From Lutibacter sp. (GTDB taxonomy: Bacteria; Bacteroidota; Bacteroidia; Flavobacteriales; Flavobacteriaceae), in assembly GCA_018054895.1 (NCBI GenBank), contig JAGPIQ010000015.1:1-32258 (forward strand): a DNA stretch of 32,258 nucleotides. Reading direction: 5' to 3'. Shown here piece after piece: positions 1 through 7,994 of this stretch (within the stretch, counting starts at the first letter, position 1; each line of letters begins with the position of its first letter). A model generated the notes under the pieces. It made no database searches. It was not told the origin of the DNA and saw nothing but the letters and a program-made list of their open reading frames with translations. Position numbers and translations under genes: made by a program.

Positions 1-1
1 C

Positions 2-571
2 TTCGAATTTTGGAAGGGAACCATTTATTTTCTGTATATTTTTTCATTTCTTTTCGGTTCCTTTTTATCAAGTTTTCTTATTGAAAAGTTCAAAGAAAGT
101 AGTAAATTGAATGTTTTTGTCGTTCCTACAATTATTGAAAGCTTTATTTTTATTTCAATTGCAATTATAAGTAATCTATTTAATATAGAATATCCAAACC
201 TTATTGTTTGTTTATTACTTTTTTCAATGGGATTACAAAACTCCTTTGTAACCAAAATTTCAAATACCATTGTACGAACCACACATTTAACAGGCTTATT
301 TACAGATTTAGGAATTGAACTCTCTCAATTATTTTTTCCTGAAGCACATCCACATAGAGAAAAAATAAAATCGACTATTAAATTACGTATTTTTATTATT
401 TGTTCCTTTTTCCTGGGTGGATTGGTTGGTGGTTTTTTATATTCTAGAATTGGTTTAAAATTAAACACACTTATTATTGGAGCTCTTATTTTATTAGCTA
501 GCTTGTTTTTTGATGATTTCCGGTTTTCAATCATTAAAAAAAGAAGAACCTATAAACAACGAAAAAAATAG
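2..571 (+). CDS. DUF1275 (YoaK-like) membrane protein, 5' end cut by window
   Basis: The reading frame is already open at base 2 and runs to the TAA at 569-571, so the gene begins upstream of the window. About 189 C-terminal residues are visible. They form several hydrophobic helices broken by a polar segment with the pattern VRTTHLTGLFTDLGIELSQL, which is characteristic of the DUF1275/YoaK integral membrane family, and end in a basic tail (IIKKRRTYKQRKK). Complete family members are usually a little over 200 residues, so only a short N-terminal part should be missing. The function of the family is not established; it is predicted to sit in the inner membrane. A TTG at 107 could be read as a start, but the family similarity and the hydrophobic sequence upstream of it argue for a longer protein. 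Confidence 0.8.
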   Translation, partial: FEFWKGTIYFLYIFSFLFGSFLSSFLIEKFKESSKLNVFVVPTIIESFIFISIAIISNLFNIEYPNLIVCLLLFSMGLQNSFVTKISNTIVRTTHLTGLFTDLGIELSQLFFPEAHPHREKIKSTIKLRIFIICSFFLGGLVGGFLYSRIGLKLNTLIIGALILLASLFFDDFRFSIIKKRRTYKQRKK

Positions 572-625
572 TATTAAAAAACACTTGATTGCCTTTCGCT
601 AAAAAGATAAATTCACCAAAAAACT

Positions 626-1321
626 ATGAAAAAAACAGTGACCAAGCTACTGCTATTATTAATTAGTTATAGTAGTTTCTCGCAAAAACAATATGAATTT
701 GATTATGTACTTGAATATAAAATCAACGTATATAAAGATTCTGCAAAAATTAAAAACCACAATTTTATAGAAAAAGACCAAACAACCTCTACATATTACT
801 ATACAAATTCCAAAGACAATAGTTATTATGCTATAGTTCAAGAAAAAGATAGTACGCATTATAAATTTAATTTTATTGAGCATAAAGGAATTTCTACTTC
901 TGAAGAATTTCTAAAAACCGACATCCACAAAGCTGAAACAATACATATTAATTGCAAGAATATTTTTAAAATTACAACTACATATAAAAGTGAAGACTTT
1001 GAGTTAATTCAATTAAAAGACACCTTGATATATCATAAGAAGTATCCACTTTATAAATTTAATATGACCCATTTAAGAAAAAGAAAAAAAGAAAAAATGG
1101 GAGCTAATTATTACATAATCGATACATCTTTCAACACTCATCTACCATTACTTTTCTATCCTATTTTATATAAAAAATGGAAACTTTTAGAAAACACACC
1201 AACTGGAATTATTAAAGAACGCTTTTATATCGATTATTATGGAAGATTAGCTGCTTCTGAAAAATTTGTAGGGATTAAAAAAACTGAAAAAAAAATATTT
1301 ATACCAAAAAAATGTAATTAA
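626..1321 (+). CDS. Secreted protein of unknown function
   Basis: Encodes 231 residues. I do not recognise the family. The first 19 or so residues (MKKTVTKLLLLLISYSSFS, then Q) form a Sec signal peptide ending in the S-x-S-Q style common in this phylum, so the mature protein is expected in the periplasm or beyond. The remainder is rich in Lys, Tyr, Ile and Thr, has a single Cys besides the penultimate one, no membrane helix and no obvious catalytic motif. Alternating hydrophobic and polar residues suggest mostly beta structure. The gene starts 54 bp after the DUF1275 gene on the same strand with no terminator or TAnnTTTG box between them, so they may be co-transcribed. ATG start at 626. Confidence 0.7.
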   Translation: MKKTVTKLLLLLISYSSFSQKQYEFDYVLEYKINVYKDSAKIKNHNFIEKDQTTSTYYYTNSKDNSYYAIVQEKDSTHYKFNFIEHKGISTSEEFLKTDIHKAETIHINCKNIFKITTTYKSEDFELIQLKDTLIYHKKYPLYKFNMTHLRKRKKEKMGANYYIIDTSFNTHLPLLFYPILYKKWKLLENTPTGIIKERFYIDYYGRLAASEKFVGIKKTEKKIFIPKKCN

Positions 1322-1425
1322 GTTCAATTTTTAATTGAAAAATAAAACAATATTATTCCGTTTGATTTAACTACTTTTAATCCTCAATTTGAGCTAAAAC
1401 GCAATCCTCAAAAGCTACTAAACAA

Positions 1426-1791
1426 ATGGATTTTAAAGAAATTATTCAACATTTGTAGGTGAAAATTAAAAATATTGATGACAAAGGAAATTTAGCTTCT
1501 TACATTCCTGAATTGGCAAATGTCGATTCAGAAAATTTTGGAATTCATATTTCTACTATTGAAAACTTTAATTTTGGCATAGGAAACTATAATAATACAT
1601 TCTCTATTCAAAGTATTGCAAAAGTACTTGCACTAAGTCTATCTTACAAAATTTTGGGTGAAAAAATATGGGAGCAAGTCGGTGTCGAACCATCAGGAAC
1701 AGCATTTAATTCATTGATACAACTTGAAGCAGACAAAGGAATGCGGTTTCTTGAGGAGTTCACAACAGCTTCTCAATAATCAATATTTTAA
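1426..1791 (+). pseudogene. Decayed glutaminase (glsA-type) pseudogene with internal deletion
   Basis: Reading from ATG 1426 gives MDFKEIIQHL, then an in-frame TAG (1456-1458), then a frame that matches the start of the serine-dependent glutaminase family: a YIPELANVD segment, a GIHIST segment, FSIQSIAKV with the SxxK active-site pair, and VGVEPSGTAFNSLIQLE. Active enzymes continue from there with about 200 residues including an NPFINAGA motif. Here the sequence jumps directly to a segment resembling the family C-terminus, RFLEEFTTASQ, an in-frame TAA (1777-1779), then SIF and a final TAA (1789-1791). The 5' quarter is therefore joined in frame to the last roughly 15 codons, and two stop codons interrupt what remains. 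The GTG at 1459 opens a frame of 106 codons, but it lacks most catalytic residues and is unlikely to be functional. Confidence 0.8.
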
Positions 1792-1912
1792 AAACCATTC
1801 GTCTCCAACAACAAAACACTCTATCTTAAATTTGGACACTTATAAATTAATTCCATAATCAACCTCATTCAATATTAGCATTATTTTGTGTTTTTATGTA
1901 ACTTTAATTACT

Positions 1913-1920
1913 TATATTTG
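1913..1920 (+). promoter_or_regulatory. -7 promoter element for the 1958 gene
   Basis: TATATTTG fits the Bacteroidota -7 consensus TAnnTTTG exactly and lies 37 bp before the ATG at 1958. A TTTG at 1885-1888 could be the -33 element, but the spacing of 24 is longer than usual. Confidence 0.5.
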
Positions 1921-1957
1921 AAAATTCGATACTATAATATTTAATAAACTAATAAAA

Positions 1958-2173
1958 ATGAAAAAAGCAGTATTATCCTTATTAATGGTTATTTGTTTTG
2001 TAACCTTTACAAATGCACAACAAAAAGAAGGTGCTAAAAAAGAAACTTCAAAAGAAGTTAAAGCATGTTGCGCTGATAAAAAAGAAAGCGCAAAAAAGGA
2101 ATGTAAAACAGAAGCGAAAAAAACATGTGCTACAGAGCCTAAAAAAGCATGTTGCGCTGGTAGCAAAAAATAA
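1958..2173 (+). CDS. Small secreted Lys/Cys-rich protein
   Basis: Encodes 71 residues. Residues 1-20 (MKKAVLSLLMVICFVTFTNA, then QQ) are a clear Sec signal peptide. The mature part of about 50 residues consists almost entirely of Lys, Glu, Ala, Thr and Cys, with six cysteines: two CC pairs, both inside near-repeats of the form KACCA, and single cysteines in ECK and TCA. No larger domain is visible. Such spacing could bind a metal or form disulfides, but no function can be assigned. It has its own -7 box upstream and a strong hairpin terminator directly after the stop, so it looks like a monocistronic, genuinely expressed gene. Overlapping frames at 2013-2246 (+) and 1912-2166 (-) are by-products of its low-complexity sequence. 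Confidence 0.75.
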   Translation: MKKAVLSLLMVICFVTFTNAQQKEGAKKETSKEVKACCADKKESAKKECKTEAKKTCATEPKKACCAGSKK

Positions 2174-2190
2174 AAAAAGACTATCTATAA

Positions 2191-2226
2191 CCAAAAAGGT
2201 CAATGCTTTAGCATTGACCTTTTTGG
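2191..2226. terminator. Bidirectional terminator between small secreted gene and leuB
   Basis: The stem CCAAAAAGGTCAATGCT pairs perfectly over 17 bp with AGCATTGACCTTTTTGG around a TT centre. A-rich and T-rich stem ends provide U-tracts in both directions. It sits between two convergent genes, 17 bp after the stop of the upstream gene and 20 bp from the leuB stop. Confidence 0.85.
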
Positions 2227-2246
2227 TAACTTTAAAAAGTTATTAA

Positions 2247-3305
2247 TTAGATATTTTTAGCTAACCAATTTCCAACTTCACTTGTTTTGTAAGCTTTACT
2301 TTTACCAGCTAAATCTTCCGTAACAACACCTTCCGCTAACGATTTGTTTACTACATTTCTAATAGCATCCGCTTCTGCAGTTAAACCAAAAGCCATTTCA
2401 AACATCATAGCCGCAGATAAAACTGTTGCTAAAGGGTTTGCAATATCCAAACCAGTTGCTTGTGGATAAGAACCGTGAATAGGCTCAAATAATTGATTTT
2501 CTGTACCAACAGATGCACTTGGCATTAATCCCATTGAACCTGAAATTACAGAAGCTTCATCTGTTAAAATATCACCGAATAAGTTTTCAGTAATTAATAC
2601 ATCGTAGCTATTTGGCCATTGCACTAAACGCATTGCAACAGCATCTACAAATTCATAAGAAACTGTAACTTCTGGGTAGTCTTTTTCCATAGCTTGTACT
2701 GTCTCTCTCCATAAACGAGATGTTTCTAATACGTTTGCTTTATCTACACAACATAATTTTTTAGTACGTGTCATCGCTAATTCAAAACCTTTTTTAGCTA
2801 AACGTTGTACTTCTTCACGCGTGTACACACAGTTATCAAAAGCAGTTTCTCCACCGTCTCTTCTTCCTTTTTCACCGAAGTAAATTCCACCAGTTAATTC
2901 ACGTAAGAAAACTAAATCAGTACCTTCAATACGTTCTCTTTTTAAAGGTGAATTATCAATTAATGAAGGAAACGTAAACGTAGGACGTACATTGGCAAAT
3001 AAGCCTAATTTTTTACGCATTTTCAACAAACCTTGCTCTGGACGAACTTGTGCAGAAGGATCATTGTCATATTTTGGATGACCAATAGCACCAAATAAAA
3101 CCGCATCTGCTTTTAAACAAATTTCGTGTGTAGCATCTGGGTAAGGCTCACCACAAGCATCAATAGCTGCAGCACCAGTCAATGCTGGTGTCCAATTAAT
3201 TTCGTGATTAAATTTTGTTGCCACAGCATCACAAACTTTTACTGCTTGATCAATTACTTCTGGACCAATTCCGTCTCCTGCTAATAGTGCAATATTTAAT
3301 TTCAT
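2247..3305 (-). CDS. leuB: 3-isopropylmalate dehydrogenase
   Basis: Encodes 352 residues, the usual length. LeuB oxidatively decarboxylates (2R,3S)-3-isopropylmalate to 2-oxoisocaproate with NAD+, the last dedicated step before transamination to leucine, in the cytoplasm. Diagnostic segments are the N-terminal LAGDGIGPEV, the substrate-loop region LRELTGGIYFGEKGRR, KANVLETSRLWR, and the family signature ENLFGDILTDEASVISGSMG followed by EPIHGSYPQATG. It is the last gene of the minus-strand leuCDAB operon. It is separated from leuA by a 264-bp spacer filled with heptanucleotide repeats, and transcription should end at the hairpin at 2191-2226. All catalytic segments are intact. Confidence 0.97.
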   Translation of the reverse strand: MKLNIALLAGDGIGPEVIDQAVKVCDAVATKFNHEINWTPALTGAAAIDACGEPYPDATHEICLKADAVLFGAIGHPKYDNDPSAQVRPEQGLLKMRKKLGLFANVRPTFTFPSLIDNSPLKRERIEGTDLVFLRELTGGIYFGEKGRRDGGETAFDNCVYTREEVQRLAKKGFELAMTRTKKLCCVDKANVLETSRLWRETVQAMEKDYPEVTVSYEFVDAVAMRLVQWPNSYDVLITENLFGDILTDEASVISGSMGLMPSASVGTENQLFEPIHGSYPQATGLDIANPLATVLSAAMMFEMAFGLTAEADAIRNVVNKSLAEGVVTEDLAGKSKAYKTSEVGNWLAKNI

Positions 3306-3311
3306 TTTTGT

Positions 3312-3381
3312 TATTATTTAATATTTAGTATTCAGTATTGAGTATTGAGTATTTAGAACTGAGTATTCAGATTTTAGATTT
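3312..3381. repeat. Degenerate 7-bp tandem repeat, unit NAGTATT
   Basis: Ten consecutive heptamers keep one phase: tattatt, taatatt, tagtatt, cagtatt, gagtatt, gagtatt, tagaact, gagtatt, cagattt, tagattt. The tract begins 7 bp upstream of leuB within the leuA-leuB spacer. Confidence 0.8.
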
Positions 3382-3470
3382 TTTATCTTATCTCTCTTTG
3401 TATTCACTCAGTAATAAAGTTCAATCACAATTACCATTATTTTTTAATTATTATTGTTTTAATTTTCAAT

Positions 3471-3505
3471 TGGCTTTTGGCTTTTGGCTTTTGGCTTTTG
3501 GCTCC
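3471..3505. repeat. 7-bp tandem repeat, unit TGGCTTT
   Basis: Four exact copies of TGGCTTT are followed by the diverged copy TGGCTCC. It lies in the leuA-leuB spacer. The same heptamer ends the repeat upstream of dnaG (25146-25173). Confidence 0.9.
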
Positions 3506-3523
3506 GCTCAGCCACCGTAACAC

Positions 3524-3565
3524 TTAATTTTTAATTATTAATTGTTAATTATCAATTGCCAATTG
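3524..3565. repeat. Degenerate 7-bp tandem repeat, unit TTAATTN
   Basis: Six in-phase heptamers: ttaattt, ttaatta, ttaattg, ttaatta, tcaattg, ccaattg. The tract ends four bases before the leuA stop codon. Confidence 0.75.
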
Positions 3566-3569
3566 AAAC

Positions 3570-5087
3570 CTATATATTCAACATACGTTGTGTGGCTTTA
3601 ATTGCCGATACTGTTTGATCGGAATCTAGTCCACGAGTTATAAATCTTTTAGTATCATTTTCCCAAGTAATAATAGTTTCACACAAGGCGTCAGAAGTAC
3701 TTCCAGGAGGTATTCTAACCGCATAATCCACCAATTTTGGTAATGTCAGTTTCTTCTTTTTGTATATTTTTTTAAGCGAATTCATAAATGCATCAAATTG
3801 ACCATCACCATTTGCATGTTCTTCAATTAACTCATCATCAATTTTTACCATTACAGTAGTTGAAGGTTTCAATCCTTTAGCATGAGTTAACACATACGAT
3901 TCAATAGTAATCCGTTCCTGATATAAATTACTGTTTAATACGTCGGAGATAATGTATGGCAAATCTTCTTTCGTTACCAATTCCTTTTTATCACCTAATT
4001 CAATAATACGCTGGGTAACTTTCTTTAAATCTTCATTATTCAACGTTAAGCCTAACTCTTGAAGATTTTTTTCAATATTCGCTTTTCCTGAAGTTTTTCC
4101 CAACGCGTATTTACGTTTTCTACCAAAACGTTCTGGCATTAAATCGTTAAAATACAGGTTATTTTTATTATCTCCATCTGCGTGAATTCCAGCAGTTTGC
4201 GTAAATACATTATCCCCAACAATAGGTTTATTTGAAGGAATACGAACTCCTGAAAAAGTTTCAATTAATTTACTTACAGAAAATAAGGACGTTTCTTTTA
4301 CTGCAACTTCAATTTCCTCTTTAAAGAAATCATTAATTACCGCTACAACACTGGCTAAAGGTGCATTCCCAGCACGTTCACCCATTCCGTTTACCGTTAA
4401 ATGAATTCCGTGTGCACCAGCATATATAGACTCCATAACATTTGCAACACTTAAATCATAATCGTTATGTGCGTGAAAATCGAAATGTAACTGCGGATAT
4501 CTTTTTGTTGTTTTAGAAATATATCCTCTTGTTTCTGAAGGTGTTAAAACCCCTAATGTGTCTGGCAATAAAATACGAGCAACTGGTTGAGTTGCTAAAA
4601 AATCTAAAAATTGAAATACATAGTCTTCTGAATTTCGCATTCCGTTACTCCAATCTTCCAAATACACATTGGTTGTAATTCCTTCATTTTGCGCTAAATC
4701 AATCACCGCTTTTATTTCAGAAAAATGTTGCTCTGGTGTTTTCTTTAATTGATGTGTTAAATGATTTAAGGAACCTTTGGTTAGTAAGTTCTGAACCTTT
4801 GCACCGGCGTCTTTCATCCATTGAATAGATTGACCACCATCTACAAACGTTAACATTTCAATACGGTTTATATACCCATTTTCATTTGCCCAACCAGTAA
4901 TATTTTTTACTGCTTCAAACTCACCCTCAGAAACTCTTGCGGAAGCAACTTCAATTCTATCTATTTGAAGTTCTTCAATCAACAATTTTGCGATTGTTAA
5001 TTTTTCAACAGAAGAAAAAGACACACCCGATGTTTGTTCGCCATCGCGAAGGGTTGTATCCATTATTTCAATTTTCCTTTTTTTCAT
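3570..5087 (-). CDS. leuA: 2-isopropylmalate synthase family protein (LeuA-type)
   Basis: Encodes 505 residues from the ATG at 5087; an upstream in-frame TTG at 5099 is not needed because MKKRKIEIMDTTLRDGEQ is the natural N-terminus. The DTTLRDGEQTSGVSF motif and the metal-binding HAH in FDFHAHNDYDLSVAN mark the DRE-TIM metallolyase fold, which condenses acetyl-CoA with a 2-oxoacid. GERAGNAPL and GKTSGKANI follow. The C-terminal 120 or so residues form the LeuA regulatory domain that normally mediates end-product feedback. The position between leuD and leuB argues for isopropylmalate synthase. Related enzymes act as citramalate synthases and also use LeuCD/LeuB, so substrate choice (2-oxoisovalerate versus pyruvate) cannot be settled from sequence alone. 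Confidence 0.88.
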   Translation of the reverse strand: MKKRKIEIMDTTLRDGEQTSGVSFSSVEKLTIAKLLIEELQIDRIEVASARVSEGEFEAVKNITGWANENGYINRIEMLTFVDGGQSIQWMKDAGAKVQNLLTKGSLNHLTHQLKKTPEQHFSEIKAVIDLAQNEGITTNVYLEDWSNGMRNSEDYVFQFLDFLATQPVARILLPDTLGVLTPSETRGYISKTTKRYPQLHFDFHAHNDYDLSVANVMESIYAGAHGIHLTVNGMGERAGNAPLASVVAVINDFFKEEIEVAVKETSLFSVSKLIETFSGVRIPSNKPIVGDNVFTQTAGIHADGDNKNNLYFNDLMPERFGRKRKYALGKTSGKANIEKNLQELGLTLNNEDLKKVTQRIIELGDKKELVTKEDLPYIISDVLNSNLYQERITIESYVLTHAKGLKPSTTVMVKIDDELIEEHANGDGQFDAFMNSLKKIYKKKKLTLPKLVDYAVRIPPGSTSDALCETIITWENDTKRFITRGLDSDQTVSAIKATQRMLNI

Positions 5088-5125
5088 TTTAAAAAACAAT
5101 TGTTTTAGTGAAAAATGTAATGTTA

Positions 5126-5156
5126 AAAAGCGTTTCAGTTGTTTTGAAACGCTTTT
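5126..5156 (-). terminator. Hairpin between leuD and leuA (internal terminator or processing site)
   Basis: AAAAGCGTTTCA pairs perfectly over 12 bp with TGAAACGCTTTT around a 7-nt loop. On the minus strand the stem is followed by TTTTT then AACATT, the layout of an intrinsic terminator. It lies in the 97-bp gap between the leuD stop and leuA start, so it may reduce expression of leuA and leuB or protect an mRNA end rather than end the operon. Confidence 0.6.
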
Positions 5157-5184
5157 AATGTGTTTTTATCAATTTAAAAATGAA

Positions 5185-5781
5185 TTAAAAAGGTCTTGCT
5201 TCTGCAAACTCTTTAATTTCATCTTTCATTTTTGTCAAATAGTCAATATCATCAAAACCATTCAGCATATTTCCCTTTTTGTAATCATTTATTTCAAAAG
5301 ATTCTTGCTCACCAGTTGCTAACAATGTAATTGTTTGTTTTGGTAAGTCAATTTCAATTTCAGTATCAGGATTAGCTTCAATAGCTTTAAAAATACTATC
5401 TAAAAACGCAGCGCTCACTTGTACAGGAAGCACACCTATATTTAAACAGTTTCCTCTAAAAATATCAGCAAAAAAACTTGAAACCACACATCTAAATCCA
5501 TAATCGTACACCGCCCAAGCAGCATGCTCTCTTGACGATCCAGAACCGAAATTTTTACCTCCTACTAATATTTTTCCTTTATAAATTGGGTTATTAAAAA
5601 CAAACTGCTCTTTAGGCGTATTGTCTGAATTATATCTCCAATCTCTAAATAAATTATCTCCAAATCCTACACGCTCCGTTGCTTTTAAAAAACGAGCTGG
5701 AATAATTTGATCGGTATCCACGTTTTCAATTGGTAATGGAACACCTGTACTTTTTAATATTTCGAATTTATCGTAAGCCAT
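5185..5781 (-). CDS. leuD: 3-isopropylmalate dehydratase small subunit
   Basis: Encodes 198 residues, typical for LeuD. With LeuC it forms the heterodimeric isopropylmalate isomerase that converts 2-isopropylmalate to 3-isopropylmalate in the cytoplasm. The swivelling-domain signatures are intact: NVDTDQIIPARFLK near the N-terminus, GGKNFGSGSSREHAAWAVYDYGF in the middle and FRGNCLNIGVLPV after it. It is the second gene of the operon, 92 bp after leuC. The gap is occupied by two heptanucleotide repeat tracts rather than by a recognisable promoter, and the internal hairpin at 5126-5156 follows it. Confidence 0.97.
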   Translation of the reverse strand: MAYDKFEILKSTGVPLPIENVDTDQIIPARFLKATERVGFGDNLFRDWRYNSDNTPKEQFVFNNPIYKGKILVGGKNFGSGSSREHAAWAVYDYGFRCVVSSFFADIFRGNCLNIGVLPVQVSAAFLDSIFKAIEANPDTEIEIDLPKQTITLLATGEQESFEINDYKKGNMLNGFDDIDYLTKMKDEIKEFAEARPF

Positions 5782-5788
5782 AATATTG

Positions 5789-5823
5789 TTGTTAGTTACT
5801 AGTTGTTAGTTATTGGTTTTCAA
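5789..5823. repeat. Degenerate 7-bp tandem repeat, unit TTGTTAG
   Basis: Five in-phase heptamers: ttgttag, ttactag, ttgttag, ttattgg, ttttcaa. The tract is immediately upstream of leuD. Confidence 0.7.
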
Positions 5824-5845
5824 TTCTATTCAACATTAACATAAA

Positions 5846-5873
5846 TTTTTAATTGTTAATTTTCAATTGTTAA
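5846..5873. repeat. Degenerate 7-bp tandem repeat, unit TTGTTAA
   Basis: Four in-phase heptamers: tttttaa, ttgttaa, ttttcaa, ttgttaa. The last touches the leuC stop codon. Confidence 0.65.
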
Positions 5874-7268
5874 TTACAAAAGAGTTCTTGGGTCTGTTAC
5901 AACACCCGTTACAGCAGTTGCTGCAGCTACTAATGGACTAGCCAACAGCGTTCTTGAACCTGGACCTTGACGACCTTCAAAGTTTCTGTTTGACGTACTT
6001 ACTGCAATTTTTCCTGCAGGTACTTTATCGTCATTCATTGCTAAACACGCTGAACAACCTGGCTCACGTAATACAAAACCAGCTTCTTCAAAAATAGCTA
6101 ACAATCCTTCTTCTTTTATGGCAGCTTTCACAACGTGTGAACCTGGTACTAACCAAGCTGTAATGTTGTCTGCTTTTTTTCTTCCTTTAACAATAGAAGC
6201 AAATGCTCTAAAATCTTCAATTCTACCATTGGTACAACTTCCAATAAACACATAATCTACTGGTTTCCCAATCATAGCTTCACCTTCAGCAAAGCCCATA
6301 TAATCTAACGATTTTTTGTACGTAGCTACACCACCTTCAACATCTTCAGCATTTGGAATATTTTTTGAAATTCCGTTCCCCATTCCTGGGTTTGTACCGT
6401 ACGTAATCATTGGTTCAATATCGCTTCCTTCAAAAGTTAATTCTTTATCAAAAACGGCATCTGCATCAGTAGATAAGGTTTCCCAATAGCTCATTGCTTT
6501 GTCCCAATCTGCTCCTTTTGGTGCAAATAAACGACCTTTTACATACTCAAATGTTTTTTCGTCTGGAGCAATAATACCTCCACGAGCACCCATTTCAATA
6601 CTTAAATTACAAACAGTCATACGACCTTCCATTGTCATTTGCTTAAACACATCACCTGCATATTCCACAAAATAACCAGTTGCACCTGAAGTACTTAATT
6701 TTGAAATAATGTATAAAGCAACATCTTTAGGAGTTACTCCAAAACCAAGTTCGCCCGTTACATTAATTCTCATTTTTTTAGGTTTTGGCTGCATAATACA
6801 TTGTGAAGACAATACCATTTCTACTTCCGAAGTACCAATACCAAAGGCAATAGCACCAAAAGCACCGTGAGTTGATGTATGTGAATCTCCACAAACAATA
6901 GTTGCACCTGGCAATGTAATTCCGTTTTCAGGACCTACAACGTGCACAATTCCGTTTTTTTTATGACCTAACCCCCAGTGTGAAATTCCATAAGCAGCAG
7001 AATTCTCTTCTAAAGCTTTTAGTTGATTTGCAGATAAAGGATCTTCAACAGGTAAATGTTGATTGATAGTTGGCGTGTTATGATCTGCCGTAGCAAACGT
7101 ACGCTCAGAAAACAATACCGAATTATTTCTACTTTTTAATCCTAAAAAAGCCACAGGACTTGTTACTTCATGTATTAAATGTCTGTCAATAAACAACACA
7201 TCTGGTCCGCCTTGAATTTTTCGAACTACATGCGAATCCCATACTTTATCAAATAATGTACTACTCAT
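5874..7268 (-). CDS. leuC: 3-isopropylmalate dehydratase large subunit
   Basis: Encodes 464 residues, the usual length. LeuC carries the [4Fe-4S] cluster of isopropylmalate isomerase and belongs to the aconitase superfamily. The three cluster cysteines are visible: one in [13 protein letters not shown] and two in [11 protein letters not shown]. Other family segments are [39 protein letters not shown] and [18 protein letters not shown]. It is the first gene of the operon. A consensus promoter lies about 70 bp upstream and a short leader of about 60 nt follows it. No leader peptide rich in leucine codons, and so no classical attenuator, is visible in that leader. Confidence 0.97.
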   Translation of the reverse strand: MSSTLFDKVWDSHVVRKIQGGPDVLFIDRHLIHEVTSPVAFLGLKSRNNSVLFSERTFATADHNTPTINQHLPVEDPLSANQLKALEENSAAYGISHWGLGHKKNGIVHVVGPENGITLPGATIVCGDSHTSTHGAFGAIAFGIGTSEVEMVLSSQCIMQPKPKKMRINVTGELGFGVTPKDVALYIISKLSTSGATGYFVEYAGDVFKQMTMEGRMTVCNLSIEMGARGGIIAPDEKTFEYVKGRLFAPKGADWDKAMSYWETLSTDADAVFDKELTFEGSDIEPMITYGTNPGMGNGISKNIPNAEDVEGGVATYKKSLDYMGFAEGEAMIGKPVDYVFIGSCTNGRIEDFRAFASIVKGRKKADNITAWLVPGSHVVKAAIKEEGLLAIFEEAGFVLREPGCSACLAMNDDKVPAGKIAVSTSNRNFEGRQGPGSRTLLASPLVAAATAVTGVVTDPRTLL

Positions 7269-7337
7269 TTATCTATTTTTTAAATTGTATTTATTTTTGG
7301 CGCATAGATTTATGTAACCTAATTGCAATAATGAGTG

Positions 7338-7367
7338 CAAATTTACAAAAAGCGATTAAACTGTCAA
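7338..7367 (-). promoter_or_regulatory. leuC operon promoter (-33/-7)
   Basis: On the minus strand TTG (7365-7367) is followed after exactly 19 bases by TAAATTTG (7338-7345), a full match to the Bacteroidota TTG/TAnnTTTG promoter. This predicts transcription starting near 7331, about 62 nt before the leuC ATG. Confidence 0.75.
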
Positions 7368-7394
7368 TATGAGAATCAATTATATACGATACCC

Positions 7395-7415
7395 AAACGG
7401 ATTTAAATACCGTTT
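7395..7415. promoter_or_regulatory. Palindrome upstream of the leuC promoter
   Basis: AAACGG and CCGTTT form 6-bp inverted arms around 9 bases, centred about 40 bp upstream of the leuC -33 element. The position fits an activator or regulator site. No plus-strand gene lies upstream for it to terminate. Confidence 0.35.
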
Positions 7416-7994
7416 TACAAAATCCCACAAGAACAGAAAACTTATTTGAAGTACTTTATATAAATTGGGTTATCCTATTTCTTCTTTTTATCTCTACAGA
7501 AACCGCTATACACTACTTTAAGTATTTCATATATTTTACATTAAAACAATTACTTACATTTAAATATTATCAATAATTTCGACTATTTATTTAAAAAAAC
7601 CCAATATTCTATCACTTCTACGTTTTAAGAAAAAGAACACTCTTCCTCATTTACCCTAAAATATAGCTACTTACTTGTGTGCTGTTTTTTATGAAAATTA
7701 TACGATATTCAAAATTTAATTAACAACTAAAAATTAACTATAAAGGATGACTGTTAATATTAATATCTTAAGTAGACAATCGTGAAAATCCTAAGTTTCC
7801 GAGACACCTGATACTAAAAAACATCAATAAAATTCCTTATAGGAAAGGAATGGTATAAAACAAAAACACAAAAGGTGTGTATAAATTGTCTATACCTTTA
7901 TGTAAAAACCGAACATTTCGCACTCACAATTCAACTTAAATCCACTTGAAATTAGTAAAGATTTTTCACAAAAAATAAAATTTCGTAATAACTA
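7416..7994. other. Long intergenic stretch with no gene seen
   Basis: This stretch of about 580 bp of AT-rich DNA separates divergent leuC and the sugar kinase. I found no reading frame of useful length on either strand, no tRNA-like fold, no TAnnTTTG box serving the kinase and no repeat unit. Only weak imperfect hairpins are present, for example around 7871-7904. Confidence 0.5.

Noticed and set aside
1322..1345. TTCAATT/AATTGAA hairpin after the 626 gene as a terminator
   Set aside because: The stem is AT-only and short and is followed by A residues, not T, on the plus strand.
1912..2246. Frames on both strands overlapping the small Lys/Cys protein
   Set aside because: They arise from the skewed base composition of the real gene at 1958-2173. 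The one at 2013 also runs through the terminator hairpin.
3338..3520. Plus-strand frame of 60 codons upstream of leuB
   Set aside because: It is a by-product of the heptanucleotide repeats, has repetitive low-complexity sequence and no family resemblance.
7871..7904. AAAGGT...ACCTTT hairpin as an RNA element
   Set aside because: Pairing is interrupted, the arms are short and no gene context supports it.
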